Source: JAIEPT01 sp038217425 (GTDB lineage Bacteria > Planctomycetota > Planctomycetia > Gemmatales > Gemmataceae). Taken from it: 52,055 nt of DNA. The DNA is taken from positions 1 to 52,055 of the forward strand of contig JBBQPM010000026.1 of assembly GCA_038217425.1 (NCBI GenBank). The letters run 5' to 3'. Of the stretch, positions 24,891 through 33,018 are shown one piece after another (the first letter of the stretch is position 1; each line of letters starts with the position of its first letter). The notes beneath the pieces are model-generated. The model was not told the origin of the DNA, did not search any database, and saw nothing but the letters and a program-made list of their open reading frames with translations. Both the position numbers and the translations under genes were made by a program.

Positions 24891-26024
24891 CTACGATGCG
24901 AAGACCTGCTGCGCCGCGGCCACGCCCTTGCCGACTTCCAGGCCGAAGCCCATCTCCTTGAGCGCTAGTTCGACTCCCGCGATGCCGGCCAGGATGTCGA
25001 ACTGGTCCACGTAACCCATGTGCGCCAGGCGGATGATCTTGCCCTTCAGATGATCCTGCCCGTTGGCGAGCTTCAAGCCGAATTGTTTCTCGAGCTTCGA
25101 GAGCAACACCGAACTGTCGTAGCCGTCGGGAATTTTGACGACGGTCAGCGCGGTATTGGGCTGTTTGGGATAGATCTCCAGGCCGAGCGCCTCGAAGCCG
25201 GCGCGGGCGGCGCGGGCCGACTTCGCTTGCCGTTTCCAGATGTTCTCCATTCCCTCGGCCAAGATCTTTTTCAGGCTCACCTTCATGGCCCGAATCAGCG
25301 TGTGGGCGGGCGTGAAGGGGGTGTCGTTGGTGTCGGCGCTCTTTTTCGCCTTCTTGAGATCGAAGTAAAATGTCCTCGGAGCCGGATTTTTCTCGATCGT
25401 CTTCCATGCCTTGTCGCTGACGGACAGAAACGCCAGGCCCGGCGGCATCATCAGCGCCTTTTGCGAACCGGTGCAGCAAATGTCGATGCCCCACGCGTCG
25501 GTTCGGCACTCCATCGCGCCCAGGCCGCTCACGGCGTCGACCAGTAACAAGGCCGGCGTCTTGGCGACGAGCTTGCCGAACGCTTCGATGTCGTGTCCCA
25601 CGCCGGTCGACGTTTCACTGAGCGTGGAGCAGACGGCGACTGCATCGGGATGATCCGCGAGCGCCTTTTCGAGCTGTGCCGGTTGCACCGCTTCTCCCCA
25701 TGGGACGGTAAGAACGATCGCCTCAATGCCGAACGCTTTGCAAAGATTCTTCCAGCGTTCGCCGAACTTGCCGGCGACGAGGACGATGGCTTTACCGCCG
25801 GCGGGGACGGCGTTGACCAGCGCCGCTTCGAGGGCGCCGGTGCCGGAGCTGGTGAGCGGCAGGACGGAATTGGCGGTTTGAAAGACGGTTTTGAGATCCG
25901 CGAGGACTTCGCCCAGGAGAGCGCGGAACTCGGACGTGCGGTGGAAGATCATCGGCTTGGCGAGTTCCAGCAGCGTCTCTTCGGGAACAGGCGTGGGGCC
26001 GGGGGTCAGCAAACGGAACTTCAT
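24891..26024 (-). CDS. class V aminotransferase (serine/alanine-glyoxylate type)
   Basis: A 377-residue PLP enzyme. The start MKFRLLTPGPTPVPEE is the classical opening of alanine-glyoxylate and serine-pyruvate aminotransferases. The phosphate-binding loop is SSGTGALEAA near 59-68, the PLP ring Asp lies in LLLVDAVSGLGA, and the Schiff-base Lys is Lys189 in TGSQKALMMPPG. It likely transfers an amino group from Ser or Ala to glyoxylate or pyruvate in serine or one-carbon metabolism. It stands alone: the terminator for hsp20 lies just upstream on the same strand, so it has its own promoter. A soluble-hydrogenase small-subunit annotation would describe the same family. Confidence 0.9.
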   Translation of the reverse strand: MKFRLLTPGPTPVPEETLLELAKPMIFHRTSEFRALLGEVLADLKTVFQTANSVLPLTSSGTGALEAALVNAVPAGGKAIVLVAGKFGERWKNLCKAFGIEAIVLTVPWGEAVQPAQLEKALADHPDAVAVCSTLSETSTGVGHDIEAFGKLVAKTPALLLVDAVSGLGAMECRTDAWGIDICCTGSQKALMMPPGLAFLSVSDKAWKTIEKNPAPRTFYFDLKKAKKSADTNDTPFTPAHTLIRAMKVSLKKILAEGMENIWKRQAKSARAARAGFEALGLEIYPKQPNTALTVVKIPDGYDSSVLLSKLEKQFGLKLANGQDHLKGKIIRLAHMGYVDQFDILAGIAGVELALKEMGFGLEVGKGVAAAQQVFAS

Positions 26025-26074
26025 GATCGGAATCCTCAGATCGAGTGACTTACATCTGAGGATATTGTAGAAAA

Positions 26075-26109
26075 CGAACGCCCAGGGATGGCAAATCCCT
26101 GGGCGTTCG
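26075..26109 (-). terminator. intrinsic terminator after hsp20
   Basis: CGAACGCCCAGGGA and TCCCTGGGCGTTCG form a 14-bp perfect stem with a 7-base loop; on the minus strand TTTTC follows. The CCCAGGGA core recurs in hairpins at 14314, 33019 and 46623. Confidence 0.85.
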
Positions 26110-26117
26110 CCGGGCAC

Positions 26118-26516
26118 TTACGATTGGATCGCGATCTTCCGCGGCTTGGGCTGCTCGATTTTCGGCAGACTCAGATGGAGGACGCCATTCGCGAGGCGTG
26201 CTTCGACTTTGTCGGCATTGACGTTGGGCGGCAGAACGATGCCTTGTTCGAACTTTCCGTAACTGCGATGATCGAAGCCTTCGCCCTTCCGCTCGGCCTT
26301 GCGCTCCCAGCGGACGTAAAGATTTCCTTCGTGAACGGAAACGTCGACATCTTTATCGGAAAGCCCCGGAGCGTCGATCTCGACATGGAAATTCGCCTCG
26401 TCGTGCCACATCGAGAGGGGCACGTTCGTCGGCGCTCGCGGCGTCAACACGTCGTCGCCGAAGAAGCTGTCGAAAAGCGAGCTGAGACGGTGATTGCGGT
26501 TTTGAACGAGTTGCAT
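26118..26516 (-). CDS. small heat-shock protein, Hsp20/alpha-crystallin family
   Basis: A 132-residue chaperone that binds unfolding proteins. The alpha-crystallin domain runs from about residue 35 (NVPLSMWHDEANFHVEIDAPG) through VDVSVHEGNLYVRWERK to the conserved ANGVLHLSLPK, and the C-terminal tail RKIAI matches the IXI-type motif used for oligomerisation. AAAGGAG lies seven bases before ATG 26516, which decides the start. It is divergent from the McsA-McsA-McsB operon, so the roughly 300-bp gap may hold shared heat-stress control. No CIRCE element was recognised. Confidence 0.93.
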   Translation of the reverse strand: MQLVQNRNHRLSSLFDSFFGDDVLTPRAPTNVPLSMWHDEANFHVEIDAPGLSDKDVDVSVHEGNLYVRWERKAERKGEGFDHRSYGKFEQGIVLPPNVNADKVEARLANGVLHLSLPKIEQPKPRKIAIQS

Positions 26517-26747
26517 GGAAAGTCTCCTTTCGAGCAACGGGCTTATAAGAAGTTCAACCAGGCGTGCCGATGGCCCGTGCGAATCATCGGAGCGAGTCGT
26601 CTGGACGCGAGGAAGAAAATGCAAGCCGCGTGCCGAAATCTTGGCGTAGGCGTAAGTCGCTAATTTCGTAAGTTTTGAGAAAAACGCGATCTGTTGACGG
26701 CACGATGCGGGACTGTCAGGTTGGCAGACGTCGCTGCCATCGTTTTC

Positions 26748-26775
26748 TTGACACCCCGGCAGACCCTGTTAGAAT
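26748..26775 (+). promoter_or_regulatory. sigma-70 promoter of the McsA-McsA-McsB operon
   Basis: A perfect TTGACA at 26748-26753 and TAGAAT at 26770-26775 are separated by 16 bp. Transcription should begin near 26782, about 30 nt before the first McsA-like start. Confidence 0.75.
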
Positions 26776-26812
26776 GGCGAAGATAGTACCTGTGTGTTTA
26801 GGATTTAGGCCA

Positions 26813-27289
26813 ATGACCAAGTGCCAACGCTGCTCGAACCCCGCAACGCTGCACATCACGGAAGTCCACGGCGCGGGGAGTTACGACGAACTCCACCTGT
26901 GCGAAACCTGCGCGCATAAATACCTGCACGATTCCCCCCAGCTTGGCAAAACGGGTAAAATCCCGGCGGGGACTGAGGAAGACGAGAGCATCTTTCCGCA
27001 GCACGAATGTCCGCACTGCGGGCTAAAATTCACCGATTTCCGCAATTCGGGCCGGCTCGGCTGTAGCCACGATTATCAGGTCTTTCGCGAGGAACTCGTG
27101 CCGCTCCTGGAAAACATTCACGGCGACGCCCGGCACTGCGGGAAGGCGCCCCGGCGCGGTTCCAAAACCAAGGAAGCCGAGAATACGATGGTCCAGCTCC
27201 GCCTGAAGCTCAAGGCGGCGGTAAATCAGGAAGATTACGAAGAGGCGGCGCGGATCCGCGATCAAATCAGGCAGATGGAAGACGCGTAG
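26813..27289 (+). CDS. McsA-like zinc protein 1
   Basis: A 158-residue protein related to McsA, the zinc-binding activator of the protein-arginine kinase McsB. Paired CXXC motifs are Cys4/Cys7 and Cys30/Cys33, then Cys66/Cys69 and Cys84 in GCSHDY. Firmicute McsA has a fourth Cys in this last motif, where this protein has Asp with a preceding His. The C terminus is a UvrB/UvrC-type helical hairpin (QEDYEEAARIRDQIRQME). The start at 26813 agrees with the first CXXC and the promoter. A second McsA-like gene follows 19 bp later. Confidence 0.85.
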   Translation: MTKCQRCSNPATLHITEVHGAGSYDELHLCETCAHKYLHDSPQLGKTGKIPAGTEEDESIFPQHECPHCGLKFTDFRNSGRLGCSHDYQVFREELVPLLENIHGDARHCGKAPRRGSKTKEAENTMVQLRLKLKAAVNQEDYEEAARIRDQIRQMEDA

Positions 27290-27308
27290 CGGATTGGAGA
27301 ATATCCCC

Positions 27309-27809
27309 GTGAAATGCCAAAGCTGCGGCGAGAATCCCGCGACCGTTCACTTCACGCACATCGTCGCCGGCAAGAAGCAGGAGACGCATCTGTGCCAGGC
27401 GTGCTCGGAGAAACAGGAATTGCTCAAGAACCAGGAACTCAATCTCTCGGTGATCTTGCAGTCGGTGCTCGGGCAGGCAGTGGGGCATCCGACGGACGAA
27501 TGGGCGCGATTGACCTGTCCCACATGCGGGATAAAGTATATGGAGTTCCGTGCGGGAGGCCGGCTTGGTTGTCCGCACGACTATCGCGTGTTCAAGGAAG
27601 CACTGGAGCCGCTCATTTTCCGCATCCATCGGGGCACGAGACACGTCGGTAAGATTCCGCCCCACGCCAGTGCCGATGCCTCGCGGCAAGCCGAACTCAT
27701 GGTCCTGCGCCAGCAATTGCGCGAAGCCGTCGAATCCGAAGCCTACGAACAAGCGGCCCGCCTCCGCGATCAGATCCGTCAAAAGGAAGCGCCCGATGAA
27801 CCTCGATAG
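27309..27809 (+). CDS. McsA-like zinc protein 2
   Basis: A 166-residue paralogue of the preceding protein. Cys3/Cys6, Cys29/Cys32, Cys70/Cys73 and Cys88 form the same zinc pattern, and the UvrB/UvrC motif (ESEAYEQAARLRDQIRQKE) closes the protein. GTG 27309 is used because GGAGA lies eight bases upstream; an in-frame TTG at 27294 would add five residues. Its end overlaps the mcsB start by 14 bp, so it is the better candidate for the dedicated McsB activator. Confidence 0.85.
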   Translation: MKCQSCGENPATVHFTHIVAGKKQETHLCQACSEKQELLKNQELNLSVILQSVLGQAVGHPTDEWARLTCPTCGIKYMEFRAGGRLGCPHDYRVFKEALEPLIFRIHRGTRHVGKIPPHASADASRQAELMVLRQQLREAVESEAYEQAARLRDQIRQKEAPDEPR

Positions 27810-28863
27810 CCTCTTAACCAACTGCGGCGAATGGCTCAAGGGGAACGGCCCCGATGCCGACGTGGTCGTCTCCAGCCGCATCCGACTGGCGCGCAACCTC
27901 TCGTCCTTCCCCTTCACCAACCGCGCAAGCGCCCATCAAAAGGCCGAGATCGATTCCACCCTGCGCGACAAGCTCACCAAGCTTCCGTTTGATCCCGAGC
28001 TCAAATACCTTAACCTCGCCACCCTCAGCCTGCTCGATCGGCAGTTCCTCGTCGAACGTCAGCTCATTAGCCGGGAACTCGCCAATGCCGAGGGACCGCG
28101 CGGCGTCGCGCTATCGCAGCTCGAAAACATCAGCGTTATGATCAACGAAGAGGACCACCTCCGTTTGCAAGTCCTTCGCAGCGGCTTCTCCCTGGACGAG
28201 GCCTGGCAAGACATCGACCGGCTCGACGACGCTCTCGAACAGAAAGTCAACTACGCTTTCAGCGAAGAGTTCGGCTACCTGACCGCGTGCCCCACCAACG
28301 TCGGTACCGGCATGCGCGCGAGCGTCATGCTGCATCTACCCGCCCTGGTCATGAACAAGGAGATCGAAAAGGTCTTCCGTTCGCTCCAAAAGATCAACCT
28401 CGCCGTACGGGGTCTCTACGGCGAGGGGAGCCGAGCGTCGGGGGATTTCTACCAGATCTCGAACCAGGTCACGCTGGGCCGTAGCGAAACGAAGATCCTG
28501 CAGGAAATCAACAGCGTCATCCCGCAGATTATCACCTACGAACGTCAGCTTCGAAACACGATGGTGCGCGAGAAACGTTCGGTAGTGCAGGACAAGGTTT
28601 CGCGCGCTTTCGGCACTCTCAGCTCCGCGACGATGATTCCGTCGGAGGAGACGATGGATTTACTGTCGAACCTGCGTCTGGGCGTCCATACGGGGTTGAT
28701 CGAGGACGTGACGATCGCGGCGGTGAACGATTTGTTTCTGCATACGCAGTCGGCCCATCTACAGAAATTGGCCGGCACCGCGCTGGACGGCGAGGAGCGC
28801 AACGCGGAGCGGGCTCGTTACATCCGCAATCGCCTGCGCGATCTTCGTTCTCCGCAGAATTAG
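27796..28863 (+). CDS. mcsB: protein-arginine kinase McsB
   Basis: A 355-residue kinase of the phosphagen-kinase fold that phosphorylates Arg side chains and marks proteins for ClpCP degradation in Firmicutes. Seen are VVVSSRIRLARN at 24-34, the catalytic acidic motif N117-E-E-D-H-L-R, and the specificity segment with Cys165 in ACPTNVGTGMRAS. The C-terminal region reads RNAERA where Firmicute McsB has the phospho-Arg-binding RDXXRA motif. AAGGAAG lies about seven bases before ATG 27796. No CtsR or ClpC gene is in the window. Confidence 0.93.
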   Translation: MNLDSLLTNCGEWLKGNGPDADVVVSSRIRLARNLSSFPFTNRASAHQKAEIDSTLRDKLTKLPFDPELKYLNLATLSLLDRQFLVERQLISRELANAEGPRGVALSQLENISVMINEEDHLRLQVLRSGFSLDEAWQDIDRLDDALEQKVNYAFSEEFGYLTACPTNVGTGMRASVMLHLPALVMNKEIEKVFRSLQKINLAVRGLYGEGSRASGDFYQISNQVTLGRSETKILQEINSVIPQIITYERQLRNTMVREKRSVVQDKVSRAFGTLSSATMIPSEETMDLLSNLRLGVHTGLIEDVTIAAVNDLFLHTQSAHLQKLAGTALDGEERNAERARYIRNRLRDLRSPQN

Positions 28864-28971
28864 CATGCCCGGCGCAATCGGCGCCGATTCCCTTACCGCC
28901 ATCGCGATCTGCTGACGTTCGGTGATTGCCTCCGCCTCCCGTGGCCGATTGCCAGGGAAGGAGGTACGAAC

Positions 28972-29391
28972 ATGAAACGATCGCTAATTGTCTCGGCTCT
29001 GGCCCTGGCGAGCGCCTCGGTGAGCGAGGCGCAGGTGTACTACCCCGTCCCGGGCATGATGCCGATCCAGCAGGTCTATTATTACCCGCCGCCGGCCTGG
29101 CAGACGATGTCGCCGCAACCGATGCCGGCGCAGCGCGTCTATTTCGGCGGCGCCATGACGACGCGTGGCGTCATTCCGGTGCAGAACTACTTCGCGAACC
29201 TACACCGCGAAGCGGAACAGATGGAGGCGATGCGAAGGCGGCAGGCGCCTGGCACAGCCTTGCCGCCGGTATTGCCCCCGAACCTGCCGACGGACGCGTT
29301 GCCGACGCCGAGCGAAACGGAAGCCCCCTCTGAATCGCAGCGAACGCCGGGTTACTTGCAGCAGCTCTTCGATTCGGCTCCGCCGCGATAA
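28972..29391 (+). CDS. secreted Pro/Tyr/Gln-rich small protein
   Basis: A 139-residue exported protein with a clear signal peptide (MKRSLIVSALALASASVSEA) and a low-complexity body: YYPVPGMMPIQQVYYYPPP near the N terminus, a short helical stretch NLHREAEQMEAMRRRQ in the middle, and a Pro/Ser/Glu tail. AAGGAGG sits just before the ATG and a terminator follows, so it is a single-gene unit. It has no recognised domain; a surface or cell-envelope role is possible. Confidence 0.8.
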   Translation: MKRSLIVSALALASASVSEAQVYYPVPGMMPIQQVYYYPPPAWQTMSPQPMPAQRVYFGGAMTTRGVIPVQNYFANLHREAEQMEAMRRRQAPGTALPPVLPPNLPTDALPTPSETEAPSESQRTPGYLQQLFDSAPPR

Positions 29392-29413
29392 AGTGAGATT
29401 CGTAAAGCCGAAA

Positions 29414-29449
29414 GGCGATGGTTCCCCTGCGGGACCGTCGCCATTTTTC
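29414..29449 (+). terminator. terminator after the Pro/Tyr-rich gene
   Basis: GGCGATGGTTCCC pairs with GGGACCGTCGCC with one bulge and a G-T pair around CTGC, followed by ATTTTTCG. Confidence 0.75.
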
Positions 29450-29491
29450 GTTTGGACAACGTCCAACAACTTCTGGTTGCTTTTTTCACCC

Positions 29492-29636
29492 CCAGAGCGG
29501 TTCACGTTTGCGCTGCGTTCGGCGAGCCGGCTCAGCACTTGGAGGAGCGAGTTCTTGCAATCCATCTGTTCTCCGGGCGCTGACGCGACCCGGCTCGCCG
29601 TAACGGTTGTGCAATACAAACGCAAAACCGCTCTGG
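29492..29636. repeat. MITE-like inverted-repeat element
   Basis: Outer ends CCAGAGCGG and CCGCTCTGG are exact complements, and inner blocks GGCGAGCCGG (29521-29530) and CCGGCTCGCC (29590-29599) are too; the stretches between them match partly. The total length is 145 bp with no coding content. Confidence 0.7.
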
Positions 29637-29665
29637 ACCAGTTAGCATTTGAAATAGGCATCGAA

Positions 29666-29857
29666 GCGCCGATTTTCGCCCCGGATGGGGCGACGGAATG
29701 TAGCCACGGGTGAAGCGCAGCGCAACCCGTGGTTGCACGAAGAAATTGGGCTGCCCCGGCAGGGGCAGAGGAGACTTCGGCCTTACCAGATATGCTTCCT
29801 TCGCTCCTCCGGAGCGATCGGGCGGTCGTGGCTACATCCCCTGGCCTCATCCGGGGC
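29666..29857. repeat. dispersed palindromic element, copy 2
   Basis: Left arm with GCGCCGATTTTCGCC, CCGGATGGGGC and GTAGCCACGGGTGAAGCGCA; right arm ends GTGGCTACATCCC and CATCCGGGGC, its complement. The left arm closely matches copy 1 at 11577, while the middle differs. Confidence 0.85.
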
Positions 29858-29992
29858 TAGATCACGAGGTCTCTGTGCCCCTGCCAATGCGCAGGCGTGA
29901 AATGGTCTAAACGGACCAAACCCGAGGCGTCCGGCAAGGTAGGCAGTACCTTGACGGCGCTTCGGGTTTGAAATCCGACGGAGTGCGGGGCC

Positions 29993-30571
29993 TTAGAGAT
30001 TGGCCCGTTTTTCTTCCACGAGCGAGCGAATCCGTTCCGCCAGGAGCGCGACGTCGAACGGTTTCTTGAACGCTTCGTTGAAGCCGTAGTTGCTGAGACT
30101 CTCAGGATTGGCTTCGTCTTCGCTGGCGAGGCCGATGATAAGAGTAAGTTCGTAGGCAGGGTTGCGGCGCAGGTTGGCGGCAATTTGCACCGCTTCGCTG
30201 CGGCCCATCGCCAGGTCGATGACGATGGTGTCGGGGTGGAACGATTCGGCCTGAATGCCGGCTTCGAAGCCGCTGTGGGCCAATTCGTACTTGAAATCGT
30301 CGTCTTCAGGAAGCATTTCCTTGACGCGATCGATGAACAACTTTTCGGCGCCGATGATGAGGATCTTGTGCAGGCCCTCTTCTTCGAGTTCGCCCAGCGG
30401 CATCCCGTGTTCCTTGAGGAACTTGATGAGATGCTCTCGTGGAATTCGGCGGTCCTGACTCCCGGGGATGCGGTAACCCCGAAGTCGGCCCGAATCGAAC
30501 CATTTACTCACCGTCCGGGGCGCGACTTTACAAATCTTGGCGACCTGTCCGGTAGTAAAAACTTTCTTCAT
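29993..30571 (-). CDS. HTH-receiver regulator with N-terminal DNA-binding domain
   Basis: A 192-residue regulator in reverse order compared with usual response regulators. Residues 1-55 are a MerR/excisionase-type helix-turn-helix (MKKVFTTGQVAKICKVAPRT, KWFDSGRLRGYRIPGSQDRRIP). Residues 68-190 form a receiver-like domain with the putative phospho-acceptor Asp119 (IVIDLAMG) and Lys170 (AFKKPFD). The acidic pair that binds Mg2+ is replaced by ILIIGAEKLF, so phosphorylation may be weak or absent. GGAG precedes ATG 30571. No histidine kinase is nearby. Confidence 0.85.
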   Translation of the reverse strand: MKKVFTTGQVAKICKVAPRTVSKWFDSGRLRGYRIPGSQDRRIPREHLIKFLKEHGMPLGELEEEGLHKILIIGAEKLFIDRVKEMLPEDDDFKYELAHSGFEAGIQAESFHPDTIVIDLAMGRSEAVQIAANLRRNPAYELTLIIGLASEDEANPESLSNYGFNEAFKKPFDVALLAERIRSLVEEKRANL

Positions 30572-31143
30572 GGCAGGCACTCCACTTCTTGTTGGTAGGG
30601 TCTCCCCGGTCACAGGGATTGTGCGGTAACTCTCAACCGGCGCCGGCGATTTCACGGATGGGTCTTTCCGTGCGGGCATCCTGCCGGGGTCAGCGCCGGC
30701 CGGGAACCAGTTGAGACAGCCAAAATCCTGTCCGCATTGAGCAGTCATCATCCCTGATGGCGACTCGTTGCTTTGCACCTAAGTCACGACACTACCAATC
30801 ATCGGCAACTCGTTTAGCCAAGATGAGAAAAAGCCCACAACCTAGGAGGATTCTGCGGATTTCCTTCTTTCGTTCGTCCCTGTGTCTTACCCGGTTTGAA
30901 CCGAGCAAACCCTCAGCGTGCGTCCTGCCGTTCGATCAGATTCTAAGCGTCGCCCGTTGACTGCCGCGCCGCCCGGCTTCGCCGAAGGTTCACGAACCTC
31001 TCAAAAAACAGCCCAGAGCATGCCCCCCGCGACGCCGCGCTGAAAGCCGGGATTCGCGAGTGTTGCCCGGCCTGCGTAGTTTTTCTGCAAGCCGCCGACC
31101 GCCTCAAGCCCGCGGGCACGTGAATTGACGCCCGCTACAATAA
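30572..31143. other. intergenic region without a recognised gene
   Basis: About 570 bp upstream of the divergent regulator and VWA genes. I see no gene with a good start and no RNA gene. A TACAAT box at 31135-31140 could be a -10 for the rightward gene. Confidence 0.4.
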
Positions 31144-31258
31144 GGCGAGTGGCCGACGTGAGTCGGCCGGTACAGGACTTTTGCGGGAGTATTGATCGTC
31201 TCGAATTGAACGTCTCTCACTGGATGCCGTACCGGCCGACTCACGTCGGCCGCTCGCC
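31144..31258. repeat. 30-bp near-perfect inverted repeat
   Basis: Arms at 31144-31173 and 31229-31258 differ at one position and enclose 55 bp. Each arm contains its own palindrome GGCCGACGTGAGTCGGCC. It ends 12 bp before the VWA/TPR start codon. Confidence 0.9.
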
Positions 31259-31270
31259 TGGGAAACGCGC

Positions 31271-33010
31271 ATGTCTTCATGGTTCGCATATCCTTGGATG
31301 CTCACCGGCTTGCTGCTGCTGCCGCTCCTGGCAATCTGCTGGCAACGGACGCGGACTTGGCGACGCTCTCGTCTCATACAGATGGGCACGCCGCACCTGG
31401 TCGCTCGATTGTTCTCTCCCGCCTCCGATTTCCCCGGGTTACTCGTGGCGGCGTTGGCGTGTGCGATCGTCGCCCTCGCCGGCCCGCGCTGGGGGACGCA
31501 GACCGCGCCGGCCGCCGCAGGCATCGACGGCATGATCGTGCTCGATTTGAGCCGAAGTATGTTGGCAGAGCAGCCGAGTCGCCAGACCAAGGCCCGACGG
31601 GTCCTCCAGCGCTTTGTCCGAGAATGGGAAGCCGTGGGACAGCATCGCTTCGGACTGGTCATTTTCGCGGGCCAGGCCCAGGTGCAGTTCCCGCTCACCG
31701 CGGATGCGGAACACCTGCGTTTCGCGCTCCCCAAACTCGACGCTGCCGCGCCGGCGCGCGAGATTCGGCCACGGCCCGACGTCGATCCCAGCGGCACCCG
31801 CATCGGCTCGGCGCTGACGCTCGCCCTCGAATCGTTGCCCGGCAAACGTGTCGGCGGTCAGCACATCGTGCTCCTTTCCGACGGCGACGACCCGGCCGAT
31901 GACGAGGAATGGCTCGCCGGCGCGACCCGCGCCCGGGAACGGGGCGTGCCGGTCCACGTCGTTGCCGTCGGTATGCCCGATCAGCCCGCCGACATCCCCG
32001 AGCCACTGCTTTACCTCGGCGCGCCGGTCGCCAGCCGGGTGCACTCCGAGCGTCTGGAAGAGATCGCTCGGCGGACGTCGGGGAAGTTCTTCGCGACATC
32101 CACGGGTTCGATCTCGATTTTTGCCGACCTGCAAAAGTTGTGGCGTGAGGCCCCGGCGAACGAAGAGCCGGCCGTCGCCGTGACTCCGCATCCGTTTTGG
32201 CTATTGGCAGCTGCCGTCGTCGGTTTGATCGCAACTTTGCGATTGCCGTGGCGACCTGCCTTCGCCGGGGGCGCGCTGACGATTCTCGTCGCTGCGGCGC
32301 CGCAGGAGGGCGCGCTGCAGCAGGGCAACGAGGCTTTTGCCCGGGGCGACATTCCGCAAGCGCTCTCCTGGTTCGTGAAGGCCGAGGTCGGCGCCCGCGA
32401 TCCGGGCCTGGTCGCGTTCAATCAGGGAGCAGCGTATTTTCGGTTGGGAAATTATTCGCAGGCAGAGCTTTGTTATCGCCGGGCTCTCGAAGACGGTCAG
32501 ATTCCGCCGACGCGCCAGGCGCGCGCCCACTTCGACCGCGGCACGGCCCTCTTGCATCTGGCTCAGGGGAAGGACCGCGAACGTCTCGAGTTGGCGGTGC
32601 AAGCGTTCACAGAGGCGCTGCGCGTCGCCGAGGACGCCGACCTGCAGAAGGACGCCCGCCACAATCTCGAGATCGCGCTGATGCAGGCCCGCCAACTCCC
32701 CGGCGACCCGCCTAACGGCAATGCACCGGAGCCGAAGACCCAACCCGAGGAAGCCAAGGCGCAAACTCCCAAAAAGCCCGACCGACCGGCGCCAAGCGAT
32801 CCGAACGGCGTCGGCGAAACCAGCGGCGCAGTCGATGCGCAGAAGTCGAAGAAGTCGCGGCCCGGCCAGGTCACAATGTTGCGCGACGAGGATCAGCTCC
32901 AACCGCTCACTTACGAGGAGACGCACCTCCATCTGCAGCGCCTGCGCGAACGCCTGTTACGGGCCGTTCCCGACCCGTTGCCGCCGGTGCGCGAGACGAA
33001 GGATTGGTGA
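31271..33010 (+). CDS. BatB/BatC-like VWA and TPR membrane protein
   Basis: A 579-residue inner-membrane protein. Two N-terminal membrane helices (about 8-24 and 55-70) are followed by a von Willebrand A domain with MIDAS D92-L-S94-R-S96, Thr176 and Asp204. Another helix lies near 312-330, then a TPR region from about 350 (GALQQGNEAFARGDIPQAL, LVAFNQGAAYFRLGNYSQAE) to 465, and a Pro/Lys-rich tail. In Bacteroidetes and others BatB (VWA) and BatC (TPR) are separate proteins of the aerotolerance operon; here they are fused. No MoxR, DUF58 or BatA gene lies next to it. Confidence 0.88.
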   Translation: MSSWFAYPWMLTGLLLLPLLAICWQRTRTWRRSRLIQMGTPHLVARLFSPASDFPGLLVAALACAIVALAGPRWGTQTAPAAAGIDGMIVLDLSRSMLAEQPSRQTKARRVLQRFVREWEAVGQHRFGLVIFAGQAQVQFPLTADAEHLRFALPKLDAAAPAREIRPRPDVDPSGTRIGSALTLALESLPGKRVGGQHIVLLSDGDDPADDEEWLAGATRARERGVPVHVVAVGMPDQPADIPEPLLYLGAPVASRVHSERLEEIARRTSGKFFATSTGSISIFADLQKLWREAPANEEPAVAVTPHPFWLLAAAVVGLIATLRLPWRPAFAGGALTILVAAAPQEGALQQGNEAFARGDIPQALSWFVKAEVGARDPGLVAFNQGAAYFRLGNYSQAELCYRRALEDGQIPPTRQARAHFDRGTALLHLAQGKDRERLELAVQAFTEALRVAEDADLQKDARHNLEIALMQARQLPGDPPNGNAPEPKTQPEEAKAQTPKKPDRPAPSDPNGVGETSGAVDAQKSKKSRPGQVTMLRDEDQLQPLTYEETHLHLQRLRERLLRAVPDPLPPVRETKDW

Positions 33011-33018
33011 ACCGCCGG

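Larger units (their letters stand above)
29450..29992. other. gene-poor zone filled with palindromic elements
   Basis: No coding gene is supported in these 540 bp. It holds two inverted-repeat elements (29492-29636 and 29666-29857) and a hairpin AAACCCGA...TCGGGTTT at about 29919-29970, which could end the regulator transcript on the minus strand. Confidence 0.55.
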
